A stretch of DNA of 17,671 nucleotides from Psilocybe azurescens. Lineage: Eukaryota; Basidiomycota; Agaricomycetes; Agaricales; Agrocybaceae. The first letter of the stretch is position 1. Each line of letters opens with the position of its first letter. The position numbers and the translations under genes are program-made. The stretch lies in NCBI GenBank assembly GCA_023853785.1, contig JAJIRX010000023.1, forward strand, positions 1-17,671, written 5' to 3'. A model generated the notes under the pieces. That model was not told where the DNA came from, ran no database searches, and saw only the letters and a list, made by a program, of their open reading frames with translations. This document shows positions 7,546 to 16,386 of the stretch, in pieces.

Positions 7546-10111
7546 ATGGGCGCTACGACAACAAATACAGCCGCAGACCCCGACCCGTTCGCCATCTTCC
7601 ACACCCCACCACCGAATGAGACCCCCGGCGAGAGGGTGGAGCGGGAGGCGGCGGAGGTAGAGGCGAAGCGGGTCAGCGACCAGATCGATGACCAGCTCAA
7701 GGTGGACAAGGCTGCGATGAAGAAGGCGAAGAACTCGGTCAGGGTGCTGTTGTTGGGCCAGAGCGAGAGCGGTGAGTGTCCTACCTCCCCCCTTTTGACC
7801 AACATTCGGGGTGTATTGCACATATGCTTATGCTGTATGCTGAATAATCAGGCAAATCGACGACCTTGAAGAGTACGTCTCGTCCGTTCATCGATCTTGT
7901 GTGGTATGTATGTGCTCACCACCCCTATTTATCTTCCTCCTCCCTTCTCCCCAGATTTCCGCATGAAGTACGCCCGGGAGGCATGGGATGCCGAGCGCGT
8001 CTCCTGGCGCGCCGTCATCCAGCTGAACGTCATCCGCTCGATCATCACCATCGTCGAGGCGCTGCAGGCCGAGATGGACGGCGAGCCGATCGACGCGCCA
8101 AGCACCCGCTCACCGCCGCACCGCGCACACCCGCCACCGCTGCGTCCGCCGTGTTCCCGCCGTACGACCCGCTCAGCAGGCCGGGCGACTCGCCCGCCGT
8201 GACCACGTCCTTCGGGGCAGACGCTCCGACACCGACAGCGTCGTCTTCCTCGCATGCCCCGGCCCTGCGGGTGAGCGGCAGCAGCACCTCCCTCGCACGG
8301 CACGCATCCGGGAAGCATCCACTGTCTACGCTCCTCACGGGGAAGCACCAGGTGCTCAAGATGCGGCTGGGCCCCCTGCGGCGCGTCGAGACGGACCTCA
8401 AGCGGCGGCTCGGGGCGGGCGCGGACGAGGACATGGGGCTCGGCGTCGTCGGCGCGGAGGGCGAGGGCGTGCTGGGGACGGGTGCGGGGCTCGGGCTGGG
8501 CCCGCTGAGCCTCGAGACGGACTCGCAGCTCCTCGCGAAGCAGGGCGTGAAGAAGGAGTTCGGGGTGGTAAGGCTGCAGGAGGCGCTTGAGCGCGGGCTC
8601 GTGCGGCGTGCGTCGGCGCAGAGCTTTAGCCGCCATGGGCATGGGAAGGCGCGGAGCGCGGCGGGGTCGCTGGAGGAGGAGGATGAGGAGGTGGTGGACG
8701 ACGCGACGGAGATCATCGCGAGCTGTCTGGAGGATATGAAGGCGCTGTGGACGGACGAGGTCGTCAAGGTCGTGTTAAGGAAGCGGAAGATCCGGATCGA
8801 GGACACGGCGGGGTTGTAAGTGGTTTTTTTCTCTTTTCTCTTTTTCCCCTACCCGGCCTTTGCCCTTCCTTCCCTCCTGCATGGCTTTCTTCTCTGTTGC
8901 GTGCAATTTTTCTAATCTAACGTGTCCTTCCATTCTATTCCTCACCCCCATCCTTCGTTTCCAGCTTCTTAGACGATTTAGACCGGATCGCGCGACGGGA
9001 CTACGAACCGTCCGACGACGACGTCGTGCGCGCGCGGCTCCGCACGCTCGGGGTGCAGGAGTACAAGATCCGCCTGGACGACGGCCCCTCGAGCGTCTTC
9101 GCAGGCGGCATCGGCGGCGATGCGGGCAAGGAGTGGCTGTTGTATGATGTGGGCGGGTCAAGGACTTCGGTATGTGGTTTTGTTTGCTTGCGATGTTTGT
9201 CGGTTCTCTGAAGACATTTGTCTTTTTATTTTTATTTTTATTAGCGACATGCGTGGTTGCCGTATTTCGACAATGTTCAGGCTATCATCTTCCGTGAGTC
9301 CCTAGCGGCTTTTTGACTGTTATCGCGGGGCTGTCCTGTTGTGCTCATCGTTCGTCGTGAATATCATCCCTTTCCCAGTTGCACGTAAGCACCCCTCGGC
9401 TTGCACACATCCCCTGGCTAACTAACCTCGTCCACCCCACAAGCCGTCTCATGCTTCGACGAGCGCCTCTCCGAAGACTCGCGCGTCAACCGCCTCGAAG
9501 ACTCCTTCCTCCTCTGGCGCACGGTCTGCTCGTCCAAGCTTCTCGCGACGACGACCATGATCCTGTTCCTGAACAAATGCGATCTGCTGAAGCGCAAGCT
9601 CCGCTCGGGCGTCATGGTCAAGAAGTATCTGCCGAGCTATGGCGAGCGCGCGAATGATACGAATACGGTCGTCAAGTGTTAGTTTTTTTTCCTTTTTTTT
9701 TCCTTCTTTGTTTTGTTTTTTTTTGTTTTTTTATTTATTTATTATTGCTTTATGTCCTGCGTGGAAGAACGCGAATCCGAATGCTGATGTTCTGCTATTA
9801 TGCTAGACCTGAGAGAAAAGTTCAAGGAGCAGCTTAAGGAACATTCCCCGGCCAGCGATCGAGCTACTTCTATGCTACCTCTGTTGTTGTGCGTGCACCA
9901 TCCCTTATCTATCTGCCCTACATTTTCTCATCCCTCTCTGTGCGTCTTGCGTTGCAGGATACAAAAGCCACCGCGGCGACCATAAAAGCTGGTACGTGCT
10001 TCCTCTCCTCTCCTCTCCGCCTTGCAGAGTCCTATACTTATCTCTCTTTGGTTTTCGGCAGTCAAGGACAGCATACTACGGGACTACTTGAAGAGCGCTG
10101 ACTTTGTATGA
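7546..10111 (+). CDS. Divergent large G protein alpha subunit, ten exons, two one-base frameshifts
   Basis: Exons read from splice sites and domain continuity are 7546-7771, 7852-7872, 7955-8815, 8965-9169, 9245-9293, 9379-9384, 9444-9677, 9807-9888, 9958-9991 and 10062-10111. One missing base near 8093 and another near 9850 (a CCCCGG run) break the frame. Allowing one base at each, the exons total 1770 bases, 589 residues, against about 350 for ordinary Galpha. Seen: MGATTT (possible myristoylated Gly2, no Cys3), P-loop GQSESGKST, switch I RLRTLGVQE, switch II YDVGGSRTSR, NKCD as LNKCDLL, and ATSV..DTKATAATIKA for the TCAT region. The extra length is mostly in exon 3, an alanine/glycine-rich insertion in the helical domain. 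Ser replaces Gly42 of the P-loop and Gln204 of switch II (Galphai numbering). The protein would bind GTP at the membrane in receptor signalling. A last intron (donor 10106, acceptor before about 10210) giving a slightly different C-terminus is possible. Frameshifts mean assembly error or pseudogene. Confidence 0.9.
9379..9384 (+). other. Six-base micro-exon of the Galpha gene
   Basis: TTGCAC is flanked by an acceptor (TTTCCCAG) and a donor (GTAAGC). Joining it between the exons ending at 9293 and starting at 9444 gives AIIFLAPVSCFDE, the conserved Galpha strand after switch II (compare AIIF.. in the family). Leaving it out deletes two residues (Leu, Ala) without a frame change. The exon start phase (one base carried over) and end phase (one base carried over) both fit. 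Confidence 0.8.
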
Positions 10112-11197
10112 CACTCCTTCCTTCTCTCTCTCCCCTCTCTTCTCTGTGCTGCTTGTAATTACGCGGACGCTCATGACATTTTTTGATTTGTTTTATTTTT
10201 ATATGACAGTTGTCATGAAACCGCTCGTCGCTCGTTGTGCATCGGAGGAGATCACGGAGAGAGTAGAAGGAGTAGGCGGGCAGGGGCTCGATATGTTTAT
10301 ATTTGCCTATTTCTCGCCTGGTAGCAGCATGAAAGCGGAGCTGGCGGGTGTGGCGTGGTGCTTACACTTACTGATTGACTTATTTGTAGATTGATGTTGT
10401 GTTATGTTATCTTTTTTGCTTTTTTTTCTTTTGTTTTTTTTTTGCTGTACATAATTCTTATTTCCTTGTATTTTCATCGACTATATATGCAACACGGCTT
10501 TGAGATATGTATATGATAGAAGGTTGAGTTGCATCGAAAATGCGTATTGAATCTCGTACTCTACCCAGATACATCAAACACGGGTTGGAAGCTCCAGTTC
10601 CTTCCCCTTCAAGGCAATTTGATGAATCTAAGCGTCATGAATGATAACATATTTGTCCAAGGGATGTCAGCCGCACCCCTTTAGACGTTAAACTCATCTT
10701 CGGAGAGCGCGTCTAAACGGCTTGTGGGTACATGGCTCGAACAAGGCAAAATGTCGTGTCCGTTTTAGCTGGAGAAAGTTCAGCCAAAATATCACCATAA
10801 CCGATATCAGTTTACTCGGTACCCGTCGAATTAAACCACCTATGTCATTTCGTTCGGGCGGAAGGGGTCCAAACTTCGAAAGTCTCCTCGATACGTGTAT
10901 GACGAACACCCCGCTTTCGTGATAGTGATAATCATAGTGGGATAGACGACATTCAATAGTCTCTAAATTTAATGTAAACCAACGCAGCCAGTAGTCGTGA
11001 TCGCACTCAGAATTTGCGCTCTGAATTGCTCCTCGAGGTCTAGCAAGTGTGCTCGCCGTATATATGATCTAACACTATGTCGCACGCCATCATAGATAAG
11101 CTCAAGTGTTATAACTATTAAACAATGGCTCTTAAGCGCGGACTCACCATCCGAATATTACAAGCGACTCTGATGCCCGTCCCAAGAGAAGAGAGAG
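10112..11197. other. Gap downstream of the Galpha gene
   Basis: The first 350 bases are T-rich (long T runs at 10155-10200 and 10410-10442) and are the likely 3' untranslated region. AT-rich ATATATG around 10481-10490 could serve in 3'-end formation. From 10500 to 11197 no protein-like frame, RNA gene or repeat was recognised. Short frames around 10694-10922 overlap on both strands and look like chance. Confidence 0.4.
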
Positions 11198-11370
11198 CTA
11201 CTCCGGAACTCCATAGTTGATGACATTGACGGCGAGAGCTGTTATAGGAGTCTCTCCGGCGTCACAATATCTTATTCGATATTTTCCGATCTTCTGGCTG
11301 GCCTGCTTCACCACCCGTATTTGCGGCGGGGACGTCAAGTCCCGATCTTTGGAGACGGGGTAATGTAAGG
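11198..11370 (-). pseudogene. Possible coding remnant downstream of the second F-box-like fragment
   Basis: A minus-strand open stretch ending at a TAG (11198-11200) encodes PPQIRVVKQASQKIGKYRIR and AGETPITALAVNVINYG, which has plausible protein texture. It lies on the same strand as the F-box-like fragment starting at 12045 and downstream of it, so it might be that gene's C-terminal end. No ATG or domain supports it as a separate gene. It is a weak call. Confidence 0.25.
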
Positions 11371-11459
11371 CGTTGGAATTAATTATGTATAGCGAGAGGG
11401 GACGGAAGGTCGATAATACCGATAGGCTTTAGGCTTGATATGAACGACTGCCTTCACAG

Positions 11460-12045
11460 ATCTGTTAAAAGTCGAGGAACCTTGGATGGGAATTCTGTCC
11501 AGGAGAATTCACTGAGCTCATACAAATGAAAGAGTTCCAAAGAAAGAGTTTTAGAATTGGCAGCTCGCTGGCAGAGAACGAATGTTGAAGAGGGCTTTCA
11601 AGTTCGAATTCTCTGCAAGAACCGATATTTCGTTATCAATAGTAACCTGGAGCCCTTAGTCCGCCAGCACTAAATTCGATTGCCTATCGTTGGCCAGGAA
11701 ATCTGTGAGAGTCTGGATTCGTGGACCCAACTGTTCCATTGGACGCTCCTGCATAAAGGTCGATGAAGCCTGTCGCTTGTACTGGCCAATTGTAATCGTA
11801 GAATATAGGCGTCTGCGAGGTGCAGCTGCGAAAGATCTCGAGGCCAAGGAGCAGGAGAGCAGGGTCAGTAAAGCTGTCGCGTCGAAGGCGTCATCGGAGA
11901 GTATCGGTAGATTATTGACTACGACATCGACTATCTCGGGGGAACATGATGGCGTTAGTAGATGTGAGCTCTCCTGTAAAACAGAAAGGCTCCCAATGGT
12001 TAGGATGTTGTTTGGTCTTCTGTCCTTTGCCAAACAGTTCGACAT
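11460..12045 (-). pseudogene. Second F-box-like protein fragment
   Basis: From ATG 12045 (129 codons to a TAA at 11656) the frame contains SPEIVDVVVNNLPILSDDAF, then LLTLLSCSLASRSFAAAPRR and RLYSTITIG. This parallels block by block the fragment at 4985-5422 (PPEIICVIVNNFP, SRSFAAAARR, RLFSTISI). The blocks RIQTLTDFLANDRQSN and, after the TAA, VTIDNEISVLAENSNLKALF and SELPILKLFLWNSF continue in minus-strand frames with at least one indel. The true start may be internal, since F-box blocks usually begin near the N-terminus. A paralogous degraded F-box-like gene is the best reading. The family assignment is by pattern only. Confidence 0.5.
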
Positions 12046-12401
12046 TTAGATTCCGTCACCGGTGGTATTCGACAAAATGTTGGTACGTTGTTTGTACTTC
12101 ACTGCGCTGTTGCAAAGTAAGACTCTGCTGCTTGTTGCTGCTTTAAATAAATCATCCTTTTTGCTCTTTGCATTCCATTAGATATGTCATGCGACGAAGG
12201 GCTATTTTTCCTTTTTTTTTAAAAAAAAAAGCTCTTGTTCCCTCTCTAGTTGTATAAACAAGGGTTGCCGCTGCTTTGTCTAGTTCCTTAATCTGCTTCA
12301 ATGTCCCCATTTACGATAATGCTCTCCATCGAATCTGGCGGTCCCAGTTTTTGGCCCACATTCAATCCCGCTGTCGATATCCAGATCCCGGAAGATGGGT
12401 G
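12046..12401. other. Gap with a T9/A10 tract
   Basis: No gene was recognised. Positions about 12213-12231 hold nine or more T followed directly by ten A, a self-complementary low-complexity tract. AGGGTTGCC at 12262-12270 resembles the termini of the nearby inverted-repeat element, but no second end was found to pair with it. Confidence 0.4.
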
Positions 12402-12410
12402 CTGGTATCT
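12402..12410. repeat. Target-site duplication, left copy (CTGGTATCT)
   Basis: This 9-bp sequence directly precedes the left terminal inverted repeat at 12411. The identical 9 bases directly follow the right terminal inverted repeat at 13294-13302. A 9-bp duplication is typical of Mutator-like (MULE) transposition; 8 bp, typical of hAT, is possible if one flanking base is a coincidence. Confidence 0.85.
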
Positions 12411-13293
12411 GGATTAATCTATTTGGCAACCCCCTTTCCCATGATGCAACCCTGGGTTGCTAAATAAGAATTTTGGCAACATCAGCAACCCGGGCTGCTA
12501 CATGTATAATTACCTTTTGGGCTTCAGTATCCGACTCGTACTGCCGTGCAGCCGTGTTGCCGTTGAATCTGCCGTTTTATTAGTCAGCAAATCACCCCTT
12601 CGTATAATCACGATGATAACGAACGTCAACAATCGTAAAAGTTATCTCTTTGAATATTGAAAACGTCAATTCAAGTACAGAGAACACTGCATACTCATTG
12701 CTGCTTCATTTTTCATACTTGATTGAAGAGAGATATTCAATACAAAGAAAGTACCGACTGTAGTATAACAAATCAAATGTAAAGATTGCAACCCCAGAAG
12801 TTCGCATGTGCAAGGCCGCTACTATCCCTTACCCGTTCTTCTTTTGATCCAATCTTAATTTTGTGATTGCTGATTGGCTGATGATGGCAAATTGATGGGA
12901 GGCCTTTTCTCCTCATTCGGTTTCCCTCAAAGTGCTTTGTTTTTCCTCAATTAAAATTCACATTCATTGATAATAGGAATATAAAAGTTTATATACAAAA
13001 ATTGTGGCAAGGGGAGGAGGGCAAGGGTATCAAACCAAACATGTGATCAAAACGAAGAACGGGTAGGGATAGTATGCATAAGTTGTAACGCTAACTTCAA
13101 ATTTTGATGCGGCACGCTGCGCTGCTTGAAAAACTTGTGGTAAATGTTATCGTATTTCAATCCCCTACCTTGCATGCCGGAACGGCAAAAATGTCATTTA
13201 TGACGTAAGCATTGAAGCATTCAAGGGGTTTCTCGCATGTTTGTTAGCAACCCAGGGTTGCAGCGGGAAAGGGGTTGCCAAATAGATTAATCC
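12411..13293. mobile_element. 883-bp non-autonomous TIR DNA transposon
   Basis: Left terminus 12411-12463 and right terminus 13244-13293 are inverted repeats of about 50 bp. They start GGATTAATCTATTTGGCAAC and end in a near-palindromic GCAACCCTGGGTTGC; the only differences are one extra C and a short ATGA/GC change. A 9-bp target duplication flanks the pair. The interior is AT-rich and encodes no transposase, so movement would depend on an enzyme supplied in trans. GCAACCC motifs recur near both ends (12448, 12485, 12789, 13248) and could be transposase-binding sites. Superfamily is unresolved: target-duplication length favours MULE. High terminal identity and a perfect target duplication suggest recent insertion. 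Confidence 0.88.
12821..13073. repeat. Internal inverted repeat within the TIR element
   Basis: Arms of about 29 bp at 12821-12849 (starting ACTATCCCTTACCCGTTCTT) and 13045-13073 are reverse complements apart from two one-base gaps. They enclose about 195 bp of AT-rich sequence. No target duplication is visible outside the arms. This may be a nested element, or a subterminal structure of the 883-bp transposon. Confidence 0.75.
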
Positions 13294-13302
13294 CTGGTAT
13301 CT
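13294..13302. repeat. Target-site duplication, right copy (CTGGTATCT)
   Basis: Perfect copy of 12402-12410, directly after the right terminal inverted repeat. It is also the left arm of a hairpin: GGTATCTG (13296-13303) pairs with CAGATACC (13318-13325). Confidence 0.85.
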
Positions 13303-13954
13303 GAAGGTGGCTTCCGCCAGATACCGAAGGTCATCGTAACTGCATCGTCATTGACTCATTGCCAAGCCATTGTGTCCGGGCTTGCGGCTTCCTGTCAGTA
13401 TCAGGCTGTCACGAGCACAGAGAGCCAAGAGTAAGCACCAAATCCTGGCTAATAAGCGCCTTCTGTGATTTGTCTGGGCTCGTAGTGAACAATTCAATAA
13501 GCCTGTATGAGTGCAGGCTGATTCATGACTCACAGGAGTTTTTTAAGTTTGTGAGGAAAGTGTTTTAGGTGAATCAGGTGATCATCTACCCAGGTTATGG
13601 TTAACTCAGGGCAGCTCAGGTTTGAGCGAAACATGCACGAAACGACCGCCCACCCCCAACCCACCATTGCCGATGACATAAAGCTGCAAACTGGCCAATG
13701 TTTTCAATGAACCTCGTCACTCTCAGCCTCGACATATTGCGCACTATGGCTATGGACTTCTAAATTGTAATTTATGGAGTTCAACCAAAGTTCGACGTTT
13801 CGACAGTTCAAAACATCCAGACACGGGACAGGCATGATGCCACTATGTCACCGAAGCAACGAGCTCATTATACTTACATACGTAATGGTGGAATGTAGAG
13901 AAGATAATATGTATAAATGGTTCAATCAAGGCTCTTGGGGGCGTAATGGTCGCG
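13303..13954. other. Gap between the TIR element and the first DUF6533-type gene
   Basis: No recognisable gene is present; small frames occur on both strands with no protein-like conservation. A TATA-like GTATAAAT lies at about 13911-13918, roughly 165 bases before the downstream start codon. Confidence 0.35.
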
Positions 13955-13979
13955 ACTTTCACAGGTAATTTCTTCCCTT
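13955..13979 (+). promoter_or_regulatory. Upstream motif shared by the two DUF6533-type genes (copy A)
   Basis: ACTTTCACAGGTAATTTCTT lies 127 bases before the ATG at 14082. The same core, ACTTTCACAGGTNNTTTCTTCC, occurs at 16254, 133 bases before the ATG of the paralogue. Flanking positions also match in part (a TGGGGG/TGGGG block before it, GCGACTC after it). It may be a conserved control element, or simply duplicated DNA that has diverged less. Confidence 0.4.
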
Positions 13980-14081
13980 CGATATATTGTTTAGTCACTA
14001 TGTGAGACGATCCAGCGACGACTCTTAACCCTCTTCTCCTTCTCTTCACAAATCATATACGTTAAATGCTCGATATTTACT

Positions 14082-15424
14082 ATGGATGACCTACTATCCC
14101 TCACCGAAGCTGAGCTAAGAAGAAACATCGTCGTTCGGAAATGGTCTACCTGTACGTCTGATGTCGTGAATTTGCAAACATCGTCGAAGATATTGACGTT
14201 GGCCGTGTTGCTTCCTCAGTGGCTTCGTGGGCTATTCTTGTCTACGAGTGCGTTATTACACTTAATGAGGAGACTCGCCATATCTGGAGGTTCGCTTGAC
14301 GCGCGTATACTATGATCAGTGCCTTGTACTCAATGTACTCTTCTAGAACACCTGTGACAGCTGTACGATCCATATATATGCTCGCTCGGTATTTGGCTAT
14401 AATAGTACAGAGGTTTGTTCCGTTAACACTATAGTTATCAGGCTTTAATCCTCGATCTGACAATTTCAAAGCACCAATGTCTTCCTGATATTCGGGCCAC
14501 TATCGTCCACGGACATACCGGAGGGAACTTGCAGAGCCTGGTTTACATTTCAGATAATAGTTACCTGCTCATTGATGGCCGCGATGGATAGCATACTCAT
14601 GCTCAGAGGTAAGCAAAATGTCGCTTGGTTGAGCTGCGCTCAAGCTGTTGACCCGTTTTACAGTATATGCACTGCATAAAAAAGACTGGAAGGTGGGCTT
14701 CTTGTTGGGGATGCTGTTTGCGGGCAGATAGGGGTACATGTGATATGTGGACATCGGGCGGTAAATGTGCCATATAATGGGGTCTGCGATAGCAGTAAAA
14801 CTCATTCAGCCGTTGTCTATTTCTGGTAAGCTTGTTCACTCTACTTGTCCTATGATCAGTGACAAGAATTGAGTTCATGTCTTCATGTGCTGTTCAGTAT
14901 TTCTGTCTGGGTGACGCATATCAGCCTGGCGGTGTTGACTATTGTCAAGCATGATCTCATGAGGATGAAGGTGCCAGTGGTGCGTATCGTTACTCGCGAT
15001 GGGGCATGGATCACGGTCATAATCATCTGTAAGCATACACATATCGCACCCGAATCCATTGACCTCACTTAACATAGCCTTGTGCACGGTGATTACACCA
15101 TGGACCCTTGTAAATCAGGTTTCAAAGGCTCATATGGTGTTTGGGTAAGTGAAGGATTATTATCACCAATTCATCAGTCCCCTCCTTCAGTCGATTGATC
15201 TTGTTGTACTAGGTGGCCGATATCGGTAATATCAATCAGCGTACGTCGTCGTTTCCCTGTGCTGAATTTTCTCTGGTAATACATAAATACAGTGCTGTCG
15301 CATGATCATGAACATGCAGACACTCAACGTGACTGCTTCGGAGGACAGAGTAGATCTTGAGAACTTTACCGAAGTTACATCGGAGATTCATAGCTTACAA
15401 GTCGATTTACAGGGAAGTAGATAA
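14082..15424 (+). CDS. DUF6533-type seven-helix membrane protein A, nine exons, one frameshift
   Basis: Exons inferred from splice sites and comparison with the paralogue at 16387 are 14082-14151, 14220-14289, 14347-14412, 14472-14608, 14664-14825, 14898-15028, 15078-15144, 15213-15240 and 15293-15424. One base is missing near 14722 (GGGCAG, expected to read ..GQIGV). Allowing it, the exons total 864 bases, 287 residues plus stop. The DUF6533 signature is ASWAILVYECVITLNEETRH then W, continued by SIYMLARYLAIIVQ. Six or seven hydrophobic helices follow, for example FTFQIIVTCSLMAAMDSILM, WKVGFLLGMLFAG and VWVTHISLAVLTIV. Between helices is VPVVRIVTRDGAW, typical of the family. The tail is acidic and soluble (LNVTASEDRVDLENFTEVTS). 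Family function is unknown; receptor-like topology is inferred. Intron 3 shows a CTGAC branch-site match. The missing base is either assembly error or an inactivating mutation. Confidence 0.85.
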
Positions 15425-16253
15425 TAGAAAGACGGCGAAATTTGTATTTATGACGATCCTTCTAAAGGATTGTAGAGAGCGTGCTAAGACTTGCTCTCTA
15501 TTTCCAGCTCGTAGCCACGGTCGACTTCCGTAACCAAAACGTAGAGAATCGAGAGGTTCAACGTTGCCGATCCAATCTAGTAGCCGTACTCAATAGTTGA
15601 ATTACTGCATTCAGTACCAGCTTAGAACTCTCATAAAGGAAAAACCGCATCAATACTTCTACGCTTTGATTATTAAAATGAATCTACCTCGTAGGTAAGC
15701 GCTAATTCAAATATATATCACCTTCTTATCCTGACTAGGAAGCAATGAAATGTTGAATCGCCGAACTTATCCGCTGACTATATATAGTTACAGGAAGGAG
15801 TCCTGGTCCCTAGAGGCCAATGAGTGAAGGTCTGCGAAGGTGCCGTCAGAGGTGGGAGCCTTTTAATGCTATTTACATCTTCTAGGCCGATCAGGCATCC
15901 TCAGGGGTCATATGATGAAGTTGACAAATGACATTCAGTTCTTCACAGCGTAAGACTTACGCAGTGCCGCCGATCGCCCTTGCCGTTAACTTCAGCGACC
16001 GTAAATGAGTAGTGCGGCTTACACACGCGAAGATCTATAACGGACCAACCTTCAGCTATTAAGTTTCCTCAAATCTGACATCTTGTTATGATGCTCTGAG
16101 CAACATTTCAGACACACACAAAGAATTTACTTATAGTGGCCGACCAGTAGCTCAGACGAAGACCCTTTCAAGAATAGACCGGATGTAACGTAACCCATTT
16201 GTTCATATGTTGCAATCATACGTACTCGAGCTATCTGGGGTGAAGTTATCGCA
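15425..16253. other. Gap between the two DUF6533-type genes
   Basis: This stretch holds the 3' end region of gene A and the upstream region of gene B. It is AT-rich, with no recognisable gene, RNA or repeat. Confidence 0.4.
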
Positions 16254-16276
16254 ACTTTCACAGGTGCTTTCTTCCT
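16254..16276 (+). promoter_or_regulatory. Upstream motif shared by the two DUF6533-type genes (copy B)
   Basis: ACTTTCACAGGTGCTTTCTT lies 133 bases before the ATG at 16387 and matches the copy at 13955 except at the two bases after GGT. The region between motif and ATG is CT-rich in both genes. Confidence 0.4.
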
Positions 16277-16386
16277 CCCATCTCCAAGTCAGATACTACG
16301 CTAGATGGCTCAGTAGCGACTCCTGTCCTTCTCTTCCCTCCCCTGCGAGCTATTCACGGACGTTAAAAACTTAGCTTCATTCCGTC

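Noticed and set aside
7929..8806. Two long minus-strand frames (237 and 253 codons)
   Set aside because: They are antisense to GC-rich Galpha exon 3, where stop codons are rare. Composition is Ser/Arg/Ala-rich without domain motifs.
10104..10394. 96-codon plus-strand frame after the Galpha stop
   Set aside because: It overlaps the last codons and T-rich 3' region of the Galpha gene. A final intron there would add only a couple of codons, not this frame.
11598..11615. AGTTCGAATTCT resembling a tRNA B box
   Set aside because: No A box, acceptor stem or anticodon arm could be placed around it, and it lies inside the F-box-like remnant.
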